A stretch of DNA of 64,000 bases. Origin: Alopecurus myosuroides (taxonomy: Eukaryota; Streptophyta; Magnoliopsida; Poales; Poaceae). Every line of letters begins with the position of its first letter. Positions within the stretch are counted from its first letter, which is position 1. Where the stretch lies: contig CM054061.1 in NCBI GenBank assembly GCA_028641055.1, forward strand, positions 59,873,619-59,937,618. Reading direction: 5' to 3'. Position numbers and translations under genes: made by a program. This document shows positions 56,060-64,000 of the stretch, piece by piece. Below the pieces are notes generated by a model. It worked only from the letters and a program-made list of their open reading frames with translations. It made no database searches and had not been told where the DNA came from.

Positions 56060-56550
56060 CCACCTTTATCTGTTACTAATTTATTTGGGAATTGGTTAGA
56101 TGAAGTGGATGTTCAAACTAAAGCTAGTATACGCATTGGTGTATGTGTTTTTTTATGGGCAATTTGGAATTGCTGAAATGATGCGATTTTTAACAAATTC
56201 AAAGCTGAACATTTTTTGCAGGTTGTTCATCGAGCTACTCATTGGATTCATCTGTGGTGTCGTTCCTTCTACCAGATGACCAACGAGGGCGTTTGGATTT
56301 TGGATGCACTAGGTTGATGGCGATAGTACGGGTTATCTTCAACCAGGGTGGCTGGTTGCACGCTAGGAGAATACAACACGTGTAGTCTTCAATAGCTGTT
56401 TATTGTCAGTTGGACGATGATTTTACTAGATTCGATACATTGTCGTTGATCTGTATTTGCTATATTCTGGACTCGCCTTCTTGTGCGATTTTAATATAAA
56501 AGGCCGCGTGCATCTACTAGATGCAGAGGCTGGGTTATCCGTTTGAAAAA
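56060..56550 (+). pseudogene. LINE 3' end: terminal ORF2 segment plus tail
   Basis: The frame from 56085 has FGNWLDEVDVQTKASIRIGV, FLWAIWNC and HRATHWIHLWC, the C-terminal zinc-binding region of plant LINE ORF2 ('LFGNWL', 'WSIWNCRND', 'ATHWIHLW'). One in-frame stop follows WAIWNC. The 3' end has 'agatgcagaggctgggtt' and A8 at 56545. This is a typical 5'-truncated LINE insertion. Confidence 0.8.
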
Positions 56551-57628
56551 AAACATATATCTAATCAGGGCCCCTCATTTTTGTGAACCCTGGGTGGCCG
56601 CCCGCTAGCCCTGTCCTAGGGGCGGGCCTAGATTCATCCTATGTGGCACGGGCGCCACGAGATAAGAAAGGTCTTCAACTGGATTGTGTACTTCGCATGA
56701 TGTTGTAGCTGCAATGTGTATGGATGTAACGTAGGGACGGTCATAGGCCCAGAGCTTAATCGAGCATCTAGCCCGTTTCACTAGAGCACAGTGGAAATTT
56801 CTCTTTCCTGATATCTCTAAATCCTAGCATGCCAATCCGAAAATATATCCTAGCATGCCCTAAATCCCCTAGTATGTGTATATGGACATGGTTCAATGAG
56901 AAATCGTGCGGATTCTCTTATATGGTGGACCTAACATGGGTTGGTGCTCTTCGGCTGGCTTATATCATCTTCGCTCGTTAGGGTGGTATGTGAAACTTCA
57001 ATATTATTAATTCTCTATATTTTTTTTGCCGTACTGTGTGTAACTTTAAGTGTGGCTATCATTTACAGCACTTCTCACAAAAACTGGACTTTCTGTTGAG
57101 CCGATTTAGGCTTTATATCATTTCGAAACTTCTATTCATTTTTAGGTGGAAATAACTTGTTTATATTTTATTATATTCATATTCATTGACTGTATGTTTC
57201 ATTGCTTCTGGCTTATTTCACCTTTTTAATAGTTTGGCATGTGCTTTAAATATTGTAATAGATTAGGCAAAATACAACAACAAACATGTTAGGTACAGAA
57301 GTTTTCCATAAATGTTCAGTTTCAGTACATTAACTTGTAACTTTTTAGCTTCTTCCATAAGGTTGCAGAAATGATACACCTTAGATCCAAATCAGGCTAG
57401 TCGAGCTAATGACACCAATGTGTCATGCTTAGATAGACCATCTGCTTAATGTCCAAACGGATGCATGTTAGTAACATAGTTTTCTTAGGTAATCGCGCTG
57501 ATTTGTGGATATTTGCAAACAATCTGTTCAATCATTACTAATTCTCATGAAAAATGTCCGCCAATATGAAAAGGCACATGCAATCACGTTAATCATGCTT
57601 ATGAATGTTGGTGCACTCCGATCTCAAA
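56551..57628 (+). repeat. Unclassified dispersed repeat, copy 2
   Basis: From about 56740 to 57610 it matches 13860-14700 in order ('catctagcccgt.', 'aaatcctagcatgcc', 'tatatggtgga', 'ttaggtggaaataacttgtt', 'aatgatacaccttaga'). The first ~190 bp (56551-56740) contain a GC-rich hairpin-prone segment near 56600-56660 and no gene. Confidence 0.5.
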
Positions 57629-58846
57629 TCCTATATAACTAAGTAGATGAGCCCCACTATCTTATTTCTCTAGACATGCAGCTATGCCACATCAACATCC
57701 ATGTCAGCAAAGTTTAAAAAAAAAAACATCCATGTCAGCAAACTAATTAGTCCACGCCAAATTTTTTTAATTTCCTGGTTCCATTACGCAAAGGCATGCA
57801 TGTTCTATTATTATTCTATAACTGGACAGATACCACGCATGGTAGAAGAAACAAACAGTCTTTGTGGGCTCACATTCAATACGTTGCTCCACCTCACTTC
57901 TCAATATTTCCTTCAAATTAAGTCCCAACGCTCCGCTTGGCCTCCGGCTTTTGCCCTATATCTCCCTGCTTCTCCAAGCTCTAATAATAGAAGCCAACCC
58001 AAATTGGCTCTTCACTGTTTCCTACGACGAACTCCAGCGCGACATCTGCAGGTTTCATTCGCTTTCTTTATACTTACTACTCCTACCACACAACATAATC
58101 TTGCTGACCAGCCGACCTGGTCGACCCCTTCAATTTTGTACGTTGAGTTGGCAATTTCTCTTATGTATGAGCTCTACGCACATGGTTGCCGCAGATCTTA
58201 CTTAGAGAACTTGGTTTTGCTGCTTCGATGGCCTTCGACGCAAATTATGACCTTCAGTTTTGCATTTCAGGAAAATTATCATTACGTCATGTACATCGTG
58301 TGTTTCGCAAAATTCTACACAATCTCACATGGTTGCTAGCGAGCAATCAGGCAAGCAGCTACAGCAAGAGCTATCGATACAACAACCACACACTATCATG
58401 CCATGGCCACTGGGATCACCCGCCATTTCTCTGTGATTTTCAAATGCATCATCATGTATACATCAATATCCTTAGGACATACTAGGCTTTTGTAGCTTCT
58501 CATATTTCTACGGTTTCTACAATTTTGGTTGTCCAATATTCAATTCATCCCTTTTTATAAATGCTTCCAACGTTGAACATTCTCCTCCCAATTAGTCACT
58601 GGCTTGTATCTCTGTTGTATGGAAATTGTGCTATATTATTTTCAATATTGAAATGATTGCAGCATGCTTTGTTTCAGACTATGTCATTGGTATGAATCCT
58701 AGCCTACGGTGAACACAGAAATGGGATATATATTTATTTCTTGAAGGTATCCATTTTGTTCGTTCTTACTCCCTTTACTTATTGCATAAATTTGTACATA
58801 TACAATTTGACAAATATCCCGCTGCAACGCGCGGGGTATCATCTTG
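57629..58846 (+). mobile_element. Probable Helitron, 1218 bp, with captured gene-like DNA
   Basis: The left end 'TCCTATATAACTAAGTAGAT' begins with TC after an A. The right end has a short GC hairpin ('cccgctgcaacgcgcgggg', 58818-58836) followed 10 bases later by CTTG and a T, close to the Helitron rule (TC ... hairpin ... CTRR, inserted between A and T). The hairpin text recurs widely in grass Helitrons to my knowledge. The last four bases differ from the canonical CTAG. No Rep/helicase is present, so it would be non-autonomous. Confidence 0.5.
57880..58340 (+). other. Exon-like segments inside the probable Helitron
   Basis: Long open frames overlap here. A GC-normal stretch encodes EANPNWLFTVSYDELQRDIC and ends at 'ctgcag|gtttc'; a second (58190-58270) encodes LLRELGFAASMAFDANYDLQ. 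These look like pieces of real coding sequence captured by a Helitron, but the product is not recognised and the splicing pattern is unclear. Confidence 0.3.
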
Positions 58847-61500
58847 TTGTCACAAAGGTCGAGCACATGATGCATATTTGGATCATAATGTTATATAAAC
58901 ATGCAAAATGTTGTGTAAATTTTTCATTTTTTTGCTAAAATGCCTTGTTTTCTTCAATTCTAGACATTTTCTCGGTATTTCCCTGGTTTCTGAATTGTTA
59001 CCGAATTTTCAAAAACAATTGTTTGGTAACCAGTCGATATTTCTCGATAACAATGATTACTAGAAATCCTGGGAACTCTCAAGAAAATTTTCCGGTTTGG
59101 TACCAAAACCTTGCATGAAGCATCCACGAGACAACTACATAATTATCGTGAAAATGTGTGGGCCAAAAAGACTTTAGAAAATTAGGCAACTTTTGCATTG
59201 CATCCTCTCTCCCGAGCACAAATGTCGTCAAATAAAATTTCTTGAGTTTTACTAAGATATCAATAATTAGTTTGTGCTCATAACAGCCACAAATTTTTGA
59301 ATTGGGCAACCGAGAATACAACGAATCGATTTGGTCGATGTTATAGGCCCAAGATAGACCGCTGATGATGATATCCAACAAGTTTACCTAACACAACATT
59401 GTGTTAGAGCTAGGCATGAGAACGCGATGCTTACACGTTCGGTATCGCGCAACGCGAGTAGAGTGGGGGAACAGGGCGGAGGCGGACGAGAAGAGAAGTG
59501 AAGTGGACGGCATCGACATGAGCCTAGTTCAGTCTGCCGGAGCAGGTAGGAGGCTAGCAGTGGCGACAGGTGCATTGGAGGACACTAGAGGGAAGGTGAG
59601 GGAGGAGTGGGAACGGGGGTTCGGTCTATGCCTTTCTTTTTTCCCTCCTGAGCCACCCATCATCATTAATTGGTGATTGGTGTTGCAAGGAGCAAGGTAG
59701 GTGTGATGTCAGCAGAGTTGTGTTTGTGTAATCATATGGCCGCGACGGGTACAAGAATTTCTCCCACTTTAGTGTCTTCACAAATCACAAGTAGAAATTT
59801 TATTTAATTTGCAAAGAAAATGCGACAAACACATTGTTAGAACTAGTGATAGATTATGCTTTCTCCATATGCAAGTATCTGCTCGGAACCTGAATTCACG
59901 ATATTGAATCCAGAGCCTTGTTTGCGGAAGATGGAGTGTAGGTGTGTATCTAAAACTATACGCGTAGGTTATCGGCAGATTTCGACATTATAAGGTTGAT
60001 AGGAACATAGCATTCCCCGTGCCTCTAAATACTAGCATGCCTTAGTTCACTTGGTATCAACACACACATGGATAATCTAAAACCTCTAAACTAATGTCAC
60101 AACTCTCATTTAAAAAGCAAGCACAATATAGAAACGATGCCCCCATTAGATGGCTTATATATATACATATTACTTTCTCTTGTGATGTGTGCCCCTATAA
60201 TTGCGTTTTTGTTCCATACATATATTGTTGCACAACTTTAATTATGGCAACTTATATTTCACGCACTCATGCAAAATCTAGAGTAAGGACCATGGAAAAC
60301 CACTTTTGCTGCCAAGCACTAGTGAACCTGGAATTTGAAAAAAAAACAAAATATGTATCTAAAAGTTTCGAAAAAAATATGAATGTTAAGTACATTATAT
60401 CTTATAAGAATGCAAAATTACAACACAAAATTACATTTATTATGAACTGCACAAGAATGACAAAATCTAAACATTTGAAAATGTTTGCTGTTTACTATAC
60501 TTAGATCTGTATATTTGTATTGTTAGTGTAGATCGAATATAAAGTATTTTGAATTGAAATTTTACATGTTTGTGGAAGACATATTGAGAAAAATCATGAT
60601 TTTTTCTGATTTAAAAAAAAATTATACTTAAGTTATTTTAAACAGAGAGATCATTGGTGCCAGGAGCACAGAATCTCCATACCATTACTATTCTAAGGAA
60701 AATTGAATGATATATGTCTTTATGGTTAATTTGAGCTATATGATAGTCCACCATAAAATATATATTTGTAACACGGTTCAAAGACCACTCGACATGCAGA
60801 AGCAGAGAGGATTCATGTGACTTTGGGTACCGTTTCCATGCCACCATCCCTCACCAGCTGCGCCCGCTACGACGAGGTCTATTGGCACCGGGCACAAATG
60901 TCGGCGGAGGAGCGGGCCAACCCTCTATGCGTTGGCAGAGGCGATTGCTAGGACGCCGGCTTCAAAGAAGAGATATACGCCGTTCTCGGAAGTCTATGGC
61001 CCCATACTTGCCGGTGCAAGACGAACCACGGCGGGGCACGCCAGCAGTCCAAGCGCCAAAGATGGTGGTGTGCTCCCCACTGTGGTGCGGGGAGGCCTGC
61101 AGCAATATGTATGAAATAAATATATTCTCTAAAATTTTGGAACTTGTATGACCCAAAGAAACAAAGTAAGAAATCCAACTTTATTTCGCACTAGCACACA
61201 CGATTTTTTCATGCATAGTCGATTGTGCAAATTAGTTTTCTATGGATGGATCAACACATTAAGAGCTTAAAATTTTAGGAGAACTCATTCTTCGAAACAA
61301 ACCAAAAGACTAATTTTGGAACTGAAGAAAACCTAAATTGAGTAATTTGGGCCAGACCGACACATGAATGGCAAACGATATGGCCTTCCGGTTCCAGGCC
61401 CAGACGATGGCAGCTGAGCAAATTAACGGCATGACAACTAAACAGAGGCTTAATTCTCAAAAAAAAAACAGACGCTTGAAATATGTATATGTTTACTGTA
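58847..61500. other. No confident gene; contains a diverged dispersed-repeat copy
   Basis: 59940-60290 is a weak copy of the dispersed repeat ('cctctaaatactagcatgcc', 'acacatggataa', 'agatggcttatat'). GC-richer segments at 59401-59680 and 60840-61110 have open frames (the latter with YTPFSEVYGPILAGARRTT) but no domain I know. 61310-61500 resembles 63780-63960 at the right edge. The rest is AT-rich. Confidence 0.3.
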
Positions 61501-61506
61501 CATACC

Positions 61507-61868
61507 GCGATGGCTCGGTGGTTACTCACTTGGCGGCGTGGAAGAAGATGAGGCAGAAGAAGTCCGTTTCAGATCCCGCCACGCACTCGGCTCCTGAGTA
61601 CTACGGCAGAGCCGAGCAGGACTTGCAGTCGTACTGCTCGACGTTCCAGATTCTGCACCCGCAGGTCGAGGACCCCATCGAGCACGACTACGACGAGACG
61701 GCGTTGATGCTGGCGGGGAACGGGGGGGGGAGCACGGCCGTCTGCGCGTCCTCGACAAGGTGGCCAGGCCTACCGCGACCCTCACGCGTATCAAGGCTAC
61801 CCTCCCCGCCGACGCCGTCCCTGTCTAGCCTCGTCGACGGCGTCATGGAGCTGCCTCTGCCGATGTAA
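61507..61868 (+). pseudogene. Transposase-like fragment (Ptta/En/Spm-type C-terminal region suspected)
   Basis: The frame reads GSVVTHLAAWKKMRQKKSVS, EYYGRAEQDLQSYCSTFQI, HPQVEDPIEHDYDETALMLA. After a likely one-base frameshift in the G-run at about 61724-61732 it continues HGRLRVLDKVARPTATLTRI. The arrangement 'Y...F....P..EDP..... ETA..LAG.G..HGR' resembles the C-terminal end of plant Ptta/En/Spm transposase-like proteins, but this is a pattern match from memory of the family, not a search. No N-terminal part is found nearby. It could also be a host gene exon. Confidence 0.4.
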
Positions 61869-62540
61869 ATTGTTCTCTCATTCTCATCATATTTTCTGAC
61901 ATTCCCCTCTGCATTGCTAAGTTGTCGATATTAACTGTTTTCCTAAATTGTAGCCGGAAGGCATGGCTCGGTGGTTGAAAATGTACCTTATTTTGGCATG
62001 CTACGTGGATTAATGGCGTAGTCCATGAAACTTGCACGATCTGACCAGATAAGTCCCGTGGTTTAAATCTCGGTTGCGAGGTGCCAAACACAAAGTAGAT
62101 TTTTGACCGGGCAGTAGATATCTGTCCGCCAAAGACAAAGTGGTAAAAAACGGCAAATTGCGCCACAAAAGTAGTACTAGTAAAATGTTAGTATCTCCAA
62201 CCAAAAGAACATTTCTCACGTCACTTTCTTGTTTGACTCGCAAATGTATGGGCCGCCGTGTCTGATTGCTACAGCTCAAGCTCCTAGCTAGCGCATCCAT
62301 GTCACAAAAACTACTTTTTGCCCATTATGCGTGCACTCGGAACATGGATGGAAACTGCTAAACAAAATTTTGTTGTTAGAAACAACTGTCCAGCCACCAA
62401 GTTTGGCCTGTATCAGCATCTGAAGACTCCAGAAAACCAATTTCGTACCCCTTTTTTTTTTGCGTATACCAATTTCGTACCCTGCCGTGTAAGGGCAAGG
62501 AAACGAAACTTTATTTCTACAATTCACGATCAGTACGTTC
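61869..62540. other. No gene recognised
   Basis: Mixed composition. 'atggctcggtggtt' at 61964 and 'gtggtttaaatctcggttgc' near 62051 faintly resemble RNA polymerase III A and B boxes, but they are about 95 bases apart. 'ccaatttcgtaccc' is duplicated around 62437-62483. Otherwise nothing. Confidence 0.3.
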
Positions 62541-63720
62541 TCAACACATATGGACCAACAAGTCAACATCTTGAGTTCGGATGCTAGCGCACTCTCACGG
62601 AATGGTGCGTTATAAATTCCACGTCTTTTCTACGGCGTTAAAAGCACGTCCACATCCTTGACCTCCAAAGCGACCTTTTTTCCCCTCCAAGGTTGCAGGT
62701 AGCAAGCGCGAGAGCTGAGACACAACAAGGGCCATTCAGGTTTATCCCATGTTAACGTTTGAGGAGGTATTCCTCTTGATCTAGTCTAGTGGCATCGTTA
62801 TTTTTCTAAATATTCAAACTAATCCACGCGCTAGCTGTGTAAGGTCTCGCGGGGACGCTGCACATGATCCTGATCTGCCTATAGTATACTTGGCCTTGTT
62901 TCGCTGCTGCAATGCGCAAGGATAAATCGTAGGTACGGATATTAGCGCGGAGCATACTGGTGCATCGAGCCCATGACCTGGAAGTTTCTTGGGAAAATGC
63001 CTTCCTAGATGCCTCTAAATCCCGAAAGCAGACATGGATAACCAAACGAAGTATTGATCAGAAATAGTGGTGTTCTTCTCATATGGTGGAAATACTATGG
63101 GAATGATGCCTCTTCGGTTGGCTTATATTGCCTTCTCTCGCAAATGGTGCGTGGACATTTAATATTGTGCCAACTATTGGATTCTCAACATTTGTTGTCA
63201 TACTATATATGTGCGCTTTAATTGTGGCAATAATTTACAGCTCACTTCTCATGGAAATTTCAGGACATTATGTCGAGCCAATTTAAGATTTACATCATTT
63301 TGAATCTTCTATACAAATTTAGGTGGAAATAATTTGTTTATGTATTATGACATTTATTTATAAAAAATGGCCAAATGTTTTTTTGCTGCATCTTTTACTT
63401 GTACAAACTTAATGATTCGTTTCATTTTTTTGTACTACATACGACTTCAATTGTGTAAATAAATAGTTCACTTCTCATGAAAATTATTAGGACTTTATAA
63501 TCTAGATTTTACATAATTTTGAAGCGTCTACAGAAGTTTACATGGATATAACTTGTTTATGTATATAGGCATTTTCATAATAAATGGACAAATGTTTCAT
63601 TTCTTCCGTCATATTTCACTTTTTAAATAATTTTCCATGTGCTTTAAGTGTACTAAGAAAATTAAGAATATTACAATATTCATGCTTAGTGCAGAAACTT
63701 GGGATGCTTTGTTTTTACAT
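62541..63720 (+). repeat. Unclassified dispersed repeat, copy 3
   Basis: It aligns with 13430-14310 and then 15255-15535, skipping the segment of copy 1 that includes the LINE fragment. It ends at 'acaatattcatgcttagtgcagaaac', as copy 1 does. Similarity to copy 1 is roughly 85-90% by eye over the first 110 bases. Confidence 0.65.
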
Positions 63721-64000
63721 CATCATCATCTTCTAAACTGTTCACTGTCTTCGATCAGTACATCTTTTGAAACTTAAAAGGACGAAAATTTAAGTTGAGT
63801 AATTTAGGTCAAATTAGCAGATGCATGGCCACAGTGGTGGCTTTCTGGAAGATGCATGGCCAACAGTGGTGGCTTTCTGGCCTGTTCCAGGACCCGACGA
63901 AGGCAGCTGACCAAGAGGCGGCTAGCTTATTACAGGCTCGATGTATATTTGCTTACGGTAAGCCGCATAAGCCATGGGTGGAGCTGTCTGCTTGGGGATG
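63721..64000 (+). repeat. Partial second copy of the 61.3-kb segment
   Basis: 63790-63960 matches 61330-61500 in order ('ttgagtaatttaggtca', 'ggcctgttccaggacc', 'acgaaggcagctgaccaa'), with a small internal duplication of 'gatgcatggcca' and 'acagtggtggctttctgg'. The window ends inside this copy. Confidence 0.5.

Noticed and set aside
57701..58339. 212-aa plus-strand open frame as a complete gene
   Set aside because: It begins in the A/T-rich left part of the probable Helitron, lacks recognisable domains, and overlaps other open frames; only sub-segments look coding.
61960..62075. Possible tRNA-derived SINE (A-box-like and B-box-like motifs)
   Set aside because: The motifs are weak and about 95 bases apart, and no tail or target duplication was seen.
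1..64000. CRISPR arrays, tRNA, rRNA and bacterial-type operons
   Set aside because: The satellite at 28078-29470 is directly tandem with no unique spacers. No tRNA or rRNA sequence was recognised apart from primer sites complementary to tRNA-Asp. All features are those of a plant nuclear genome.

Overview
This window reads as nuclear DNA from a large, repeat-rich grass genome, most likely a Pooideae/Triticeae species (wheat, Aegilops, barley or rye type). Evidence: gypsy-like LTRs that start TGATACGTC and are primed by tRNA-Asp (primer site of the TGGCGCCGTTGCCGGGG type), CACTA transposons with 'tcccggtt' or 'gtgacgcacc' subterminal repeats, LINE fragments with plant-type 3' tails, a Stowaway MITE, and almost no intact genes. 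The species cannot be fixed from sequence alone. No CRISPR, tRNA or rRNA genes were seen. A 100-N assembly gap lies at 13326-13425.

Left part (1-13325): a minus-strand first-exon-like segment with a long intron-like flank, then degenerate LTR-like DNA ending at about 4245. Next comes non-autonomous LTR element A (4244-11471), whose 3' LTR carries a perfect CACTA insertion (9016-10482). A small piece of gypsy integrase (11472-11589), a truncated LTR of another family, and the 3' interior of a third element follow, up to the gap.

Middle (13426-31900): an unclassified dispersed repeat, three LINE pieces (one with endonuclease and reverse transcriptase domains at 18610-20650), and CACTA debris. 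A poorly interpretable 20.65-27.2 kb stretch has only exon-like islands. A 20-monomer satellite with 8-monomer higher-order structure (28078-29470) lies next to the best host-gene candidate, a four-exon minus-strand gene with B3-like DNA-binding domains (29761-30994).

Right-centre (31908-48072): element B (32239-44550, target duplication GATAT) sits inside a gypsy integrase gene, and a related element C in reverse orientation is buried in its 5' LTR. Elements A and B share flanking junctions and position-specific LTR variants, so they are products of a duplication that happened after the insertion. A third related LTR (46472-48072) follows.

Right (48073-64000): a reverse gypsy 5' end, a LINE tail, a complete-ended 4971-bp CACTA (50175-55145, target duplication TGG), a Stowaway MITE, a LINE 3' end, a probable Helitron (57629-58846), and a partly tandem block with a transposase-like fragment and more copies of the dispersed repeat. 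The CACTA keeps the two ends of its own coding region around an unrelated antisense gene.

The genes do not form a pathway. The window records successive insertion, duplication, deletion and gene capture by transposable elements, with one plausible cellular gene.
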